This document shows, piece by piece, positions 1-8,703 of a DNA stretch of 64,000 bases. Both the position numbers and the translations under genes were made by a program. The stretch is taken from assembly GCF_014192215.1 (NCBI RefSeq), contig NZ_JACHXP010000005.1, forward strand, positions 124,001 to 188,000, written 5' to 3'. The notes beneath the pieces are model-generated. The model was not told where the DNA came from, searched no databases, and was given only the letters and a program-made list of their open reading frames with translations. This DNA comes from Halomonas cerina. Lineage in GTDB: Bacteria > Pseudomonadota > Gammaproteobacteria > Pseudomonadales > Halomonadaceae. Positions within the stretch are counted from its first letter, which is position 1; each line of letters starts with the position of its first letter.

Positions 1-851
1 TCATCCTCGACGAAGGCGCGGGTCAGCTCCCGGGCGCGGTCGGCGCGGAAGTTCATGAAGATCGCCGCGTCGCCGTCCTCGAGGGCGACCGGGGCCTGGC
101 CGATCTGGATGGCCGTGGCGGCGACGAACTCGTCGGTTTCGCCCCGGTCATAGGCCGCCTCCAGGCCCGCCTCGGCGCTCTGGGCGCTGTGCTCGGCTGC
201 TCCCTCGGTAATCAGCCGGTAGGCCTGCTCGACGCGTTCCCAGCGGTTGTCTCGGTCCATGGCATAGTAACGGCCGATGAGCGAAGCCACGTAGCCGTTC
301 TCGGCGCCCACCAGATCGGCCAGGCGGGCGTTGGTGCGCTCGATGGAGGCCATGGCGCTCTTGGGCGCGGTGTCGCGGCCGTCGAGGAAGGCGTGGACGT
401 AGAGGCGCTTGGCGCCGCGGCGGGCGGCCAGCTCGGCCATGGCGAGGAGGTGATCCTCGTGGCTGTGCACGCCACCCGGGGACAGCAGACCCAGCAGGTG
501 CACCGCCTTCCCGTCGGCAACGGCCGCGTCGATGGGGTCGGTGAGCACCGCATTGGTATCCAGGTCGCCGTCGTTGACCGCCTTGGTGATGCGGGTGAAG
601 TCCTGGTAGACGATGCGTCCGGCGCCGAGGTTCATGTGACCGACCTCGGAGTTCCCCATCTGGCCGTCCGGCAGGCCCACGTAGCGGCCGTCGGTGTGGA
701 TCAGGGTATGCGGCCGTTCCTGCCAGAGCCGATCCATCACCGGGGTGCGGGCGGCGAGCACGGCATTGTCGGCGGTATCGGGATTATGGCCGTAGCCGTC
801 GAGAATGATCAGGGCCACCGGACGAGGAACAGGGGACGGGGTGTCGGTCAT
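1..851 (-). CDS. gpmI: 2,3-bisphosphoglycerate-independent phosphoglycerate mutase (partial, N-terminal part)
   Basis: Glycolytic and gluconeogenic enzyme of the cytosol that interconverts 3- and 2-phosphoglycerate using two Mn2+ ions and a phosphoserine. About 283 residues of an enzyme that is usually about 510 long are visible; the C-terminus lies beyond the left edge. Near the start are LILDGYG, with a metal-binding Asp at about residue 18, and [10 protein letters not shown], with the catalytic Ser at about residue 68. The substrate-loop sequence [11 protein letters not shown] is also present. The start is the ATG at 851. It is divergent from the rhodanese and secB genes, a common gammaproteobacterial arrangement. 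Identification is firm. Confidence 0.95.
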   Translation of the reverse strand, partial: MTDTPSPVPRPVALIILDGYGHNPDTADNAVLAARTPVMDRLWQERPHTLIHTDGRYVGLPDGQMGNSEVGHMNLGAGRIVYQDFTRITKAVNDGDLDTNAVLTDPIDAAVADGKAVHLLGLLSPGGVHSHEDHLLAMAELAARRGAKRLYVHAFLDGRDTAPKSAMASIERTNARLADLVGAENGYVASLIGRYYAMDRDNRWERVEQAYRLITEGAAEHSAQSAEAGLEAAYDRGETDEFVAATAIQIGQAPVALEDGDAAIFMNFRADRARELTRAFVED

Positions 852-981
852 GGAGAAGCCTCTTGTGGGGTGTCGTTACAGGGGGGCGCCCCTGGGGTCG
901 CGACTTGTCTCTGCTTGCGGCATCATATCGCACGGTGGCGCCGAACGTCATTTGGCCGGCCCGGCGCGGCGAGGCTTCATG

Positions 982-987
982 TATACT
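982..987 (+). promoter_or_regulatory. candidate -10 element for the rhodanese–secB–rsmE run
   Basis: TATACT matches 5 of 6 bases of the sigma-70 -10 consensus, 77 bp before the rhodanese start and between two divergent genes. No good -35 hexamer is seen at 16–18 bp, so this is only a candidate. Confidence 0.35.
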
Positions 988-1063
988 GGGCGCCGTCTCG
1001 ATAGCCGGCCCGTTCACCGCGCTTAGCCACCCGTGCATCCGAAAAAAAGAGTTATCCGACCCC

Positions 1064-1486
1064 ATGATCGATCAGCTGTTCGAATTCGTTCAGAATCACC
1101 CGCTGCTGGTGGCGGCCTTCCTGCTGGTACTGGCCGCCTGGATCGCCTACGAGGTACGGGCCAGCAGCGCCAGCGGCGTGAGCCCCAGCGAGGCTACCCG
1201 ACTGATCAATCGCGAGGATGCCGTGGTGGTCGACCTCCGCGAGGCGGGTGACTTTAAGGCGGGGCATATCGCCGGCGCGCGCAACCTTCCCCAGAGTCGC
1301 CTCGACGAGCGCCTGACGGAGCTCAACAAGTTCAAGGACAAGCCGGTGATCGTGGTCTGCAAGCACGGTCAAAGCTCCGGGGCGGCCCAGGCAAAGCTGA
1401 CCAAGGCCGGCTTCGAGCGGGCCCTCAAGCTCAAGGGCGGCATGACCCAGTGGCAGGCCGACGGACTGCCGGTGGTCAGGAAGTGA
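1064..1486 (+). CDS. membrane-anchored rhodanese-like protein (YibN type)
   Basis: 140-residue protein with one N-terminal transmembrane helix (about residues 12–30) followed by a single rhodanese domain. The active-site loop CKHGQSS carries the persulfide-forming Cys at about residue 99, so sulfur transfer at the cytoplasmic face of the membrane is likely. An upstream in-frame extension exists, but the ATG at 1064 is preferred because the membrane helix then starts at the N-terminus, as in YibN. Its place between gpmI and secB matches the usual neighbourhood; the glutaredoxin gene grxC often found here is missing. The physiological sulfur acceptor is unknown. Confidence 0.85.
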   Translation: MIDQLFEFVQNHPLLVAAFLLVLAAWIAYEVRASSASGVSPSEATRLINREDAVVVDLREAGDFKAGHIAGARNLPQSRLDERLTELNKFKDKPVIVVCKHGQSSGAAQAKLTKAGFERALKLKGGMTQWQADGLPVVRK

Positions 1487-1531
1487 TCTGTCGTCGCCTT
1501 CACGCACCCATTGATTGAAAGGACCTTTCCC

Positions 1532-2050
1532 ATGGCGGAAGACAACACCCCGAGCGCCGGCACCAACGGTCAGGCGGCCGGTCAGCAGGACAAGCCGCAG
1601 GTGCAGTTCGCGCTGCAACGGATCTATGTCAAGGATATCTCCTTCGAGGCGCCGAACTCGCCCACGGTGTTCCAGCAGCCGTTCAAGCCCAAGGTCGGCC
1701 TGGACCTCAACACCACCCATCGGAAGGTCGATGACGGCCTCTTCGAGGTGGTGGTCAAGGTGACGGCCCAGGTGACCCACAGCGAGGAAGGCACCACCTC
1801 CTTCCTGGCCGAGGTCGAGCAAGCCGGCCTGTTTCGCATCGGCGGCATCGAAGGGGCACAACTCGACCACACCCTGGGTGCCTTCTGCCCCAACGTGCTG
1901 TTCCCTTATGCCCGCGAGTGCATCGACAACCTGGTCAACCGGGGCGGCTTCCCGCCATTGATGCTGGCGCCGGTGAACTTCGAGGCGATCTACGCCCAGA
2001 AGAAGCAGCGCGAGGCCAATCAGCAGCAAGGCGAGCAGGCGACTCAGTAA
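1532..2050 (+). CDS. secB: protein-export chaperone SecB
   Basis: Cytosolic homotetrameric chaperone that keeps preproteins unfolded and hands them to SecA. It has 172 residues, close to the family's usual 155–170. The core with QRIYVKDISFEAPNSP and the C-terminal FPYARECIDNLVNRGGFPP, which is strongly conserved in SecB, are both present. A Gln/Glu-rich acidic tail follows. The ATG at 1532 has an AAAGGA ribosome-binding site 8 nt upstream; an in-frame extension from 1511 lacks one. It lies between the rhodanese gene and rsmE on the same strand. Confidence 0.96.
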   Translation: MAEDNTPSAGTNGQAAGQQDKPQVQFALQRIYVKDISFEAPNSPTVFQQPFKPKVGLDLNTTHRKVDDGLFEVVVKVTAQVTHSEEGTTSFLAEVEQAGLFRIGGIEGAQLDHTLGAFCPNVLFPYARECIDNLVNRGGFPPLMLAPVNFEAIYAQKKQREANQQQGEQATQ

Positions 2051-2054
2051 CGCC

Positions 2055-2783
2055 ATGTCCACCACGCCGCGTATCCATGTCGCCGCCGTGCTCACCGCCG
2101 GCGGCGATGTCGTCCTGCCGGAGGGCGCTGCCCGCCATGTGGCGCGGGTGCTGCGTCTGGGCGAGGGTGCGCCGCTCACCCTGTTCGATGGCGCAGGCCT
2201 CGAGGCCTGCGCCGTGCTGGTGGAGGCCGGCCGCAAGCGCGTGGTGGCGCGGGTTGAATCGGTCACGGCCGGTGGCGGCGAGTCGCCGCTGGCGGTGCAC
2301 CTGGGCCAGGCGATCGCCAAGGGGGATCGCATGGACTACGCCATCCAGAAGGCGGTCGAGCTCGGCGTGGCGGCGATCACCCCGCTCTACACCGAGCATG
2401 GCGACGTGCGTCTCAAGGGCGAGCGCGAAGCCAAGAAGCATGCCCACTGGAAGGCGGTCGTGGCCAGCGCCTGCGAGCAGTGCGGCCGGGCGACCCTGCC
2501 GCCGGTGCATGCCCCGATGCGGCTGGCCGACTGGCTGGCAATGCGCCGCGAGACCCTGCGCCTGGTGCTGCACCCCGGCGCCTCGGGCGCGCTCACGCAG
2601 GCCGGCTCACCCGCCAGCGCGGCGCTGCTGATCGGCCCGGAGGGCGGGCTCGCCGAGGCCGAGGTCGAGTCCGCCACGGCCGCCGGCTTCGCGCCGCTCG
2701 CGCTGGGCCCGCGCATCCTGCGTACCGAGACGGCGCCCGTGGTGGCGCTGACGTTGCTGCAGCATCGCTTCGGCGACCTGTGA
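2055..2783 (+). CDS. rsmE: 16S rRNA (uracil-1498-N3)-methyltransferase
   Basis: SPOUT-class methyltransferase that makes m3U1498 in 16S rRNA with S-adenosylmethionine. At 242 residues it is normal for RsmE. An N-terminal PUA-like part contains ARHVARVLRLGEG, and the C-terminal trefoil knot shows LIGPEGGLAEAE (about residues 191–202) and LGPRILRTETA (about 216–226). The gene begins 4 nt after the secB stop, so the two are probably co-transcribed. Confidence 0.95.
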   Translation: MSTTPRIHVAAVLTAGGDVVLPEGAARHVARVLRLGEGAPLTLFDGAGLEACAVLVEAGRKRVVARVESVTAGGGESPLAVHLGQAIAKGDRMDYAIQKAVELGVAAITPLYTEHGDVRLKGEREAKKHAHWKAVVASACEQCGRATLPPVHAPMRLADWLAMRRETLRLVLHPGASGALTQAGSPASAALLIGPEGGLAEAEVESATAAGFAPLALGPRILRTETAPVVALTLLQHRFGDL

Positions 2784-2847
2784 CCCCGGCTTTTCCTGTC
2801 GCCGGGACACGCCCATAATGGCCCGACATCTCCCCCGGAAGCCGCCC

Positions 2848-3567
2848 ATGCCTGATTCCCGCGACCGCCGTTCCGTACCCCCCGGTACATCCCGTCGCGA
2901 GCCCCTGCGCCGCGCCCGCGAACCCCGGGCGAACGTCGGCGAGGTGGCCTACCTGCCGGTGGTGACGGTCAATGATACCGGCGCCTTTCTCGACTGGGGC
3001 CATGAGCGTGACCTGCTGCTGCCCTACGGCGAGCAGCGCTTCCGGCCCAGTGTGGGTAAGCGGGTACTGGTGAAGATCTACGCGGACCAGCAGGGACGGC
3101 CGGTGGCCTCCCAGCGACTCGAGCGCTTCATTGCCGAGACGGACAAGGGACGCGCCGCCGGCGAGGCGGTGAACCTGATCATCGCCGAGCCGACCGACCT
3201 CGGGGTCAAGGCGGTGGTCGACCATCGCGTCTGGGGACTCGTGTACCGTGACGACGTGTCCCGGCCGCTGCGCCGCGGCCAGCGGCTCACCGGCTACGTG
3301 AAGCGTGTGCGCGACGACGGGCGCCTGGACCTCTCGCTGCTGCCTCCGGGCCCGGCGCGCCTCGACGTGGTCGGCGAAGCGGTGCTCAAGGCGCTGCGCG
3401 AGAGCGGCGGCTACCTGCCGCTGGGGGACAAGTCGTCGGCGGCCGAGATCAAGGCGCGCCTGGGGGTGAGCAAGAGCGCCTTCAAGCAGGCCATCGGCCG
3501 GCTCTATCGACAGCAGCGAATCACCCTGGAAGCGACCGGCATCCGGTTGGTGCCGGGCGGTCACTGA
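2848..3567 (+). CDS. S1-domain RNA-binding protein, CvfB/YitL-like
   Basis: 239-residue basic protein. The N-terminal S1-like segment reads VVTVNDTGAFLDWGHERDLLLPY and continues into a second S1-like segment, LVYRDDVSRPLRRGQRLTGYV; the C-terminus is a winged helix (SKSAFKQAIGRLYRQQRI). This order, tandem S1 folds plus winged helix, is that of the CvfB family. Its role is probably RNA binding and post-transcriptional control, but no substrate can be read from sequence. The ATG at 2848 has GGAAG 6–7 nt upstream. An alternative start at 2818 would add ten residues. Confidence 0.8.
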   Translation: MPDSRDRRSVPPGTSRREPLRRAREPRANVGEVAYLPVVTVNDTGAFLDWGHERDLLLPYGEQRFRPSVGKRVLVKIYADQQGRPVASQRLERFIAETDKGRAAGEAVNLIIAEPTDLGVKAVVDHRVWGLVYRDDVSRPLRRGQRLTGYVKRVRDDGRLDLSLLPPGPARLDVVGEAVLKALRESGGYLPLGDKSSAAEIKARLGVSKSAFKQAIGRLYRQQRITLEATGIRLVPGGH

Positions 3568-3655
3568 GCAGGGCTATTGCAATTAGGTGTCGCCGCCGGG
3601 GCTGATCCGTCGACAGGCCTGCGAGGAGGCGCTGTAAACCCTTCCCTGGGAGCTA

Positions 3656-3677
3656 CTTTTGCCATCCATGGCAAAAG
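3656..3677. repeat. perfect 10-bp inverted repeat in intergenic space
   Basis: CTTTTGCCAT, CC, ATGGCAAAAG: ten-base arms around a two-base spacer, alone in a gap of about 250 bp. No T-tract follows, so it is not a typical terminator. Its position and form are those of a dispersed palindromic intergenic element. No second copy was noticed in the window. Confidence 0.6.
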
Positions 3678-3752
3678 ACCTCTTCTTCGGCCTGTCCCCG
3701 GCGCCCCGCGTCATGTCCAACGGCGATTGCCCTGGGTCACTGAGCGAGGCGC

Positions 3753-3782
3753 TTGGGGGTTGTCCTGCCCCTGCGGCATACT
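3753..3782 (+). promoter_or_regulatory. candidate sigma-70 promoter for gshB
   Basis: TTGGGG at 3753–3758 and CATACT at 3777–3782, 18 bp apart, sit 38 bp before the preferred gshB start. The matches are moderate. Confidence 0.3.
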
Positions 3783-3820
3783 GAGGGGCTCCAACCCTGC
3801 TTTCGTGGATGTCCCTTTCG

Positions 3821-4792
3821 ATGAGTGAACGCGCCCTGCGGGTCGGGGTGGTGATGGACCCCATCGCCGACCTGACCTACAAGAAGGATACCAGCCTGGC
3901 GATGCTGTGGGCCGCCCAGGACCGCGGCTGGTCGCTGTCCTACATGGAGCAGGAGGACCTCTTCCTGCGCGACGGCCGCGCCCATGCGCGACTGCGCACC
4001 CTCGAGGTCTTCCGCAACCCGGTCGACTGGTTCGCCCTGGGCGAGACCCGGGTCGCGCCGCTGGCCGAGTTGGACGTCATCCTGATGCGCAAGGACCCCC
4101 CGGTGGACGGTCACTTCCTCAATGCCGTGCACCTGCTGGGCTTCGCCGAGCGCGAGGGCGTGCTGTTGGTCAATCCCACCCGGGCGCTGCTCGAGTGTAA
4201 CGAGAAGCTCTTCGCCCAGCAGTTCCCCCAGTGCTGCACCCCCACCCTGGTCTCCTGTCGGGAGGCGGAACTGCGCGCCTTCCATGCCGAGCATGGCGAC
4301 GTCATCCTTAAGCCGCTGGATGGCATGGGCGGCAGTGGTGTCTTCCATGTGCTGCCCGACGGGCGCAACCTGGGGGCGATCATCGAGGTGCTGACCGAGC
4401 ACGGCACCCGACAGATCATGGCCCAGCGCTATCTGCCCGAGATCAAGGACGGCGATACCCGCATCCTGCTGGTGGAGGGCGAGCCGATGCCCTTCGGCCT
4501 GGCCCGGACGCCCATGGCCGGCGAGACCCGCGGCAACCTGGCCGCCGGCGGCACCGGCGTCAGCCGTGAGCTTACCGACCGCGACCACTGGCTGATCGAG
4601 CAGGTGCAGCCGATGATCCGCGACAAGGGCCTGATGTTCGTTGGCCTCGACGTGATCGGCGATTACATCACCGAGATCAACGTGACCAGTCCCACCTGCG
4701 TGCGCGAGATCGACGATCAGCGCGGCACCGACATCGCCGGCCTGCTGATGGACGCCATCGCCCGCCGTCTTGCCGGGCGGCAGATTGGCTGA
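3821..4792 (+). CDS. gshB: glutathione synthetase
   Basis: ATP-grasp ligase that joins gamma-glutamylcysteine and glycine, the last step of glutathione synthesis. The N-terminus RVGVVMDPIADL and the motifs LILKPLDGMGGSGVF-like (about residues 160–175) and AGGTGVSRELT are typical, as is the C-terminal FVGLDVIGDYITEINVTSPT that holds metal ligands. At 323 residues it compares with 316 in E. coli. The ATG at 3821 aligns with that N-terminus; an in-frame ATG at 3809 is possible. It is followed closely by tonB, yqgE and ruvX, the usual gammaproteobacterial order. Confidence 0.95.
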   Translation: MSERALRVGVVMDPIADLTYKKDTSLAMLWAAQDRGWSLSYMEQEDLFLRDGRAHARLRTLEVFRNPVDWFALGETRVAPLAELDVILMRKDPPVDGHFLNAVHLLGFAEREGVLLVNPTRALLECNEKLFAQQFPQCCTPTLVSCREAELRAFHAEHGDVILKPLDGMGGSGVFHVLPDGRNLGAIIEVLTEHGTRQIMAQRYLPEIKDGDTRILLVEGEPMPFGLARTPMAGETRGNLAAGGTGVSRELTDRDHWLIEQVQPMIRDKGLMFVGLDVIGDYITEINVTSPTCVREIDDQRGTDIAGLLMDAIARRLAGRQIG

Positions 4793-4805
4793 GCGGAACG
4801 CCGCC

Positions 4806-5693
4806 ATGGCCGCGCTCATCACCGATCCGATCCGCTATGCGCCGGTCAGCCGCGCCTACCGCCATTGGCTGGCCGGGACACTGGCGGTGCTGTTGCACCT
4901 GGCGGTGATCGGCGGGGTGGCCAGCCGCCCCTTCGCGCTGCCGCCCGCCGAGCGTACCAGCCTGGACGTGGTGCTGGTGACCCACGCGAGCCGCACAGCC
5001 GTCACGGCCGAGGCCATCGCCGAGGCCGACCAGCAGGCGGCCGGCGAGGGTCAAAAGGCCAAGGAGGAGCAGCTAGCCCCCGCAGACGCGCCGGCCCCGA
5101 CACCGGCGGCAGAAGCGCCTGCGGCGCCGGCCGTGTCGGAGGCACTGCCGAAGGAGGTCGCGGACGAGTCGACCGAGCCTGCCGCCGAGACGCCACAGGC
5201 AGCCAAGGCGCCCCCCGAGCCTCGGGAGAGTGCCCCCCCGTCGCCGGCGGAGCCTGCCGCCTCAGCCCCTGCCGCCTCGGGCCGTGATCTGCTCGCCCAG
5301 GCGACCCGCAACATCCGCGAACAGGGCTTTTCGCCCGGCCAGGCCGGTGAGGCCTCGGAGGCCCCCCGCTCGGCGGCTCAGCAGGCGGCCGAGGCCCGCT
5401 ACATCGATGACTGGACCCGTCGGGTCGAGGACTACGGCAACCGGGTGCATCCCGCGCCGCCGCAGCTGGAGGGGCAGCTGCGCATTCGCGTGGTGATCGG
5501 CCGCAACGGTCAGGTTCGCCAGGCAGAGGTGGTACAATCCTCGGGACATGCCGAACTCGACCAGGCGGCCCTGGACACCGTACATGGCGCCGCGCCCTAT
5601 CGCCCCTTCGACCGGGGCATGGGCCATCTGGACAGCCTGTCCATCACCCGTGTCTGGCGATTCGGCGAAGGCAATCACTACGGCGTGCGATAG
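4806..5693 (+). CDS. TonB-family energy transducer
   Basis: 295-residue protein with a short cytoplasmic N-terminus, one membrane anchor (about residues 20–38), a long Ala/Pro/Glu-rich periplasmic spacer and a C-terminal TonB domain (VHPAPPQLEGQLRIRVVIG, then ALDTVHGAAPYRPF). Such proteins carry the proton-motive-force signal of ExbBD to outer-membrane receptors. No exbB or exbD is nearby, so the partner is not shown. The gene sits between gshB and yqgE, where a TonB-like gene is usually found in this lineage. The ATG at 4806 is chosen because the anchor is then correctly N-terminal. Confidence 0.85.
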   Translation: MAALITDPIRYAPVSRAYRHWLAGTLAVLLHLAVIGGVASRPFALPPAERTSLDVVLVTHASRTAVTAEAIAEADQQAAGEGQKAKEEQLAPADAPAPTPAAEAPAAPAVSEALPKEVADESTEPAAETPQAAKAPPEPRESAPPSPAEPAASAPAASGRDLLAQATRNIREQGFSPGQAGEASEAPRSAAQQAAEARYIDDWTRRVEDYGNRVHPAPPQLEGQLRIRVVIGRNGQVRQAEVVQSSGHAELDQAALDTVHGAAPYRPFDRGMGHLDSLSITRVWRFGEGNHYGVR

Positions 5694-5709
5694 TCCGCCG
5701 GGGAGTCCC

Positions 5710-6282
5710 ATGCAACCCGTGCAACATTTCGGCTTGAAAAACCACTTCCTGATGGCGATGCCGCACCTGGAAGATCCCAATTTCGCCGGCAGTCTCAGCT
5801 ACCTGTGCGATCACGACGAGAACGGCACCATGGGGGTGATCGTCAATCACCCACTGGAGCTGACCCTCGAGGCGCTGTTCGAGCAGCTGGAGCTGGATGC
5901 CGGCGACAGCCCGCACCACAGCGCCCCGGTCTACTTCGGCGGGCCGACCCACAAGGATCGCGGCTTCATCCTCCACAGCGGCAGCAGCGAGGACTGGGAT
6001 TCCAGTATCCAGGTCGCCGAGGACATCGCCCTGACCACCTCCATGGACATCCTCCAGGCGTTGGCCGCCGGTCGCGGTCCCGAGCGCTTCCTGGTCTGCC
6101 TGGGCTGTGCCGGCTGGGAGTCCGGCCAGCTCGAGGCCGAGCTCAAGGACAATGCCTGGCTCACCGTAGAGGGCCGTGCCGACATCCTCTTCGAGGTGCC
6201 ACCGGAGCAGCGCCTGGGGGCGGCGGCCGGGCTGCTCGGCGTGGACCTCAACCTGATGACCCGAGAAGCCGGGCACAGCTGA
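5710..6282 (+). CDS. yqgE: YqgE/AlgH family protein
   Basis: 190-residue cytosolic protein of the UPF0301 (YqgE/AlgH) family. The N-terminus LKNHFLMAMPHLEDPNFAGS and the motif MGVIVNHPLELTL are diagnostic. Biochemical function is not established; the family is named after a locus linked to alginate regulation in Pseudomonas. Its stop codon overlaps the ruvX start (TGATG), implying translational coupling. Confidence 0.92.
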   Translation: MQPVQHFGLKNHFLMAMPHLEDPNFAGSLSYLCDHDENGTMGVIVNHPLELTLEALFEQLELDAGDSPHHSAPVYFGGPTHKDRGFILHSGSSEDWDSSIQVAEDIALTTSMDILQALAAGRGPERFLVCLGCAGWESGQLEAELKDNAWLTVEGRADILFEVPPEQRLGAAAGLLGVDLNLMTREAGHS

Positions 6283-6725
6283 TGGCCGAGGTTGGTCAGC
6301 GCCTGATCCTGGGCTTTGACTTCGGCACCCGGCGCATCGGGGTGGCGGTGGGTAATGAGCTGCTGGGCGGCGCCCGGGAGCTAGCGCCTCTGCCGGCGCG
6401 GGACGGCATCCCCGACTGGACGCAGGTCGCCCGGCTGGTGGACGAGTGGCGCCCGGACCTGTTTGTGGTGGGGCTGCCGCTTAACATGGACGGCAGCGAG
6501 TCGGTGATGAGCACCCGGGCGCGTAAGTTCGGCAAGCGTCTCTACGGCCGCTTCGGCACGCCGTGCGAGATGGTCGACGAGCGCGGCTCGACCCGCGAGG
6601 CCAAGGCCATCGCCCGCGACGCCGGGCATGGCGGCAACTATCGTCAGGAGAGCATCGACGGCATCGCGGCGGTGCTGATCCTCGAGGGCTGGATGGCCAG
6701 GCAAGAGGGCCTGCCGCCACGCTGA
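6282..6725 (+). CDS. ruvX: RuvX/YqgF, putative pre-16S rRNA nuclease
   Basis: 147-residue RNase H-fold protein. LGFDFGTRRIGVAVGN holds the first catalytic Asp, and LFVVGLPLNMDGSES and DERGSTREA are the other YqgF-family motifs. In E. coli the protein is implicated in maturing the 5' end of 16S rRNA. It overlaps the yqgE stop by one base. The next gene is on the opposite strand. Confidence 0.93.
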   Translation: MAEVGQRLILGFDFGTRRIGVAVGNELLGGARELAPLPARDGIPDWTQVARLVDEWRPDLFVVGLPLNMDGSESVMSTRARKFGKRLYGRFGTPCEMVDERGSTREAKAIARDAGHGGNYRQESIDGIAAVLILEGWMARQEGLPPR

Positions 6726-6750
6726 CGCCGGCCGCGACCCCGCCGGGCGA

Positions 6751-7404
6751 TCAGGCCGCGCTGGCCCGTTTGCCGGCGTACTTGTCGGCGAAGTCGCGCA
6801 CCGAGATGCAGGTGAACGTCTCGATGAAGCTCGCCAGGGTCGCCGGGCAGCGGAAGCGCTCCTCGAAGCGCTCCTCTTTCTCTTCTTCTTCCTGCTGGCG
6901 CACGACACTGGCGCAGTACGCGTCGCCGGCCTTGCGTATCCTGACGCTCGCCCGGCGATCCTCCATCTGTTTCTCCACCGTCAGCTCGGGCTGCGTTTCG
7001 AGCAGTTCTCCCAGTACCTCGCCCCCTTCGAGTGCCGCCGGCGAGGCCCAGAGCGCCTGGTCACGGTTGCCGTAACGGTAAAGCAAGAGTGTTGGCAGCA
7101 CCGAAAAGATGCCCGCGGTGAGGGTCCAGGTCAGGGCCGCGCCGGAGAGGGGCACCGTGAATACGGCGATGAGCTGCACGACGATCCCGATGGCCAGCAG
7201 CCCTGCCAGGAAGCGCCACATGCGCGGGTTCATGAAGCCTTTTCCCAGGAAATAGCCCCATAGCCCGATCACCGCCACGGCCCCCACGCCCAACTGCAGG
7301 AGGGCGATCAGCGACCCCCCACCCACCAGCAGGGCGATGAGGCCGATCAGGATCAGCAGGCTATAGAAGCCACACAGGGAAAGGTACGCACGATGCAGGT
7401 TCAT
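6751..7404 (-). CDS. hypothetical protein with N-terminal membrane helices
   Basis: 217-residue protein not recognised as a named family. It has about four hydrophobic helices in the N-terminal 110 residues (for example LLILIGLIALLVGGGSLIAL), then a hydrophilic C-terminal half with a Glu/Arg-rich stretch around EEEEKEERFEERF. The ATG at 7404 is chosen because GGAGG lies 9 nt upstream; an earlier in-frame codon at 7434 has no such site. It is downstream of pyrB on the same strand but about 90 bp away, so co-transcription is possible but unproven. Confidence 0.6.
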   Translation of the reverse strand: MNLHRAYLSLCGFYSLLILIGLIALLVGGGSLIALLQLGVGAVAVIGLWGYFLGKGFMNPRMWRFLAGLLAIGIVVQLIAVFTVPLSGAALTWTLTAGIFSVLPTLLLYRYGNRDQALWASPAALEGGEVLGELLETQPELTVEKQMEDRRASVRIRKAGDAYCASVVRQQEEEEKEERFEERFRCPATLASFIETFTCISVRDFADKYAGKRASAA

Positions 7405-7496
7405 GGGGGGGATGCCTCCGGGCCTGGTCGCCATGATCGCCGACGGGGGTTGGGGTTTCCCTCAGCATAGGCGATCGGTTGCGACCTGCAGACCGC

Positions 7497-8525
7497 TCAC
7501 AAGACGGCGTCGTCAACGCCCACCCGTGTCGGCACGAACCAGCGTACCGGGCGCAGGTCCTTCTCGATCAGCTCGTCTACCTTAAGCAGCGTCGCGAAGA
7601 TCGCCATGCGCACCGGAATCCCATTGTCGGTCTGGCGGAAGATCGCCAGGCGCGGATCGCCGTTGAGGTCCACGTCCAGGTCGTTGGCCTCGGGACGGCT
7701 GTCACGAGGTAGCGGATGCATGACGAGGGTGTCGCGCCCGCAGCGGCGGTCCAGGAAGGCACGGTCCACGGTGAAGTCCCGTGACAGGCTGAAGCCCTCG
7801 CTCATCTCGGCGGTGAAGCGCTCCTTCTGGATCCGCGTGGTATAGACCACGTCGACGTCCGCGTAGTCGCTGGCCAGGCTGTCGCGCTGCTCCACCCGAT
7901 GGCCGCGGGAGGCCACCAGCTCGATCAGGTGATCCGGCATCGCGAGCCCCGGCGGGGCGACCAGGGTGATGCGCATCGGGGCGTAGAGCGACAGCAGCTT
8001 GATCAGCGAATGCACGGTGCGCCCGTACTTCAGATCGCCGGTCATGAGGACATGGGCGCCGGCCAGGGGCTTGCCCAGCCGGGTGAACTCCTTGTCGATG
8101 GTGTAAAGATCGAGCAGCGCCTGGCTGGGGTGCTCGCCGGGGCCGTCGCCGCCGTTGATCACCGGCACGTTGGTGGCCGCGGCGAACTCCGCCACCGAGC
8201 CCTGCTCGGGGTGGCGCATCACGATGGCGTCGCAGTAGCCCGCCATCACCCGGCTGGTATCGTAGAGCGACTCGCCCTTGGCCATCGACGAGAAGGTGAA
8301 GCCGGTGGTGTCGCAGACGCTGCCGCCCAGCCGACAGAAGGCCGCGTTGAAGCTCACCCGGGTACGGGTACTGGCCTCGAAGAAGAGGTTGCCGAGCACC
8401 GCCCCCTCCAGCACCCGCGTCACCTGGCGGCGTTGGGCGATCGGCTCCATGCGCGCCGCCACGCGCAGCAGATGATCGATCTGGTCTCGGGACAGGGAAT
8501 CGACGGAGAGTAGGTGGGGACTCAT
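7497..8525 (-). CDS. pyrB: aspartate carbamoyltransferase catalytic subunit
   Basis: Cytosolic enzyme that makes N-carbamoyl-aspartate from carbamoyl phosphate and aspartate, the committed step of pyrimidine synthesis. The carbamoyl-phosphate loop FFEASTRTRVSF and the later motifs GDGPGEHPSQALLDLYT and MHPLPR are intact. At 342 residues it is slightly longer than the 310–335 usual for the catalytic chain. Neither pyrI nor a PyrC-like subunit is adjacent, so its oligomeric partner cannot be read here. Confidence 0.95.
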   Translation of the reverse strand: MSPHLLSVDSLSRDQIDHLLRVAARMEPIAQRRQVTRVLEGAVLGNLFFEASTRTRVSFNAAFCRLGGSVCDTTGFTFSSMAKGESLYDTSRVMAGYCDAIVMRHPEQGSVAEFAAATNVPVINGGDGPGEHPSQALLDLYTIDKEFTRLGKPLAGAHVLMTGDLKYGRTVHSLIKLLSLYAPMRITLVAPPGLAMPDHLIELVASRGHRVEQRDSLASDYADVDVVYTTRIQKERFTAEMSEGFSLSRDFTVDRAFLDRRCGRDTLVMHPLPRDSRPEANDLDVDLNGDPRLAIFRQTDNGIPVRMAIFATLLKVDELIEKDLRPVRWFVPTRVGVDDAVL

Positions 8526-8623
8526 CGAGGGCCTCGCTGGCAGGGAATGGCGGAGTGGGCGCTAGTGTAACCCGGCTGGGTAGGGGGTAACGTCTCCCGA
8601 TCATGGTTGCAGTTGAAACTATT

Positions 8624-8637
8624 TTGATCTCGGTCAA
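8624..8637 (+). promoter_or_regulatory. FNR/Anr/Dnr-type binding site
   Basis: TTGATCTCGGTCAA fits the CRP/FNR-family pattern TTGAT-N4-(A/G)TCAA. Its centre is 73.5 bp before the next start codon. Placing it at -41.5 would put +1 near 8672 and a -10 at GATACT (8661–8666, 4 of 6 matches). A near-identical arrangement precedes the paralogue at 30103. Confidence 0.65.
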
Positions 8638-8703
8638 GGCAGCCCCTACTCCCTTAGGTCGATACTGATACTGACATCAAGATCACCCGACGGGAGATTC
8701 ACC

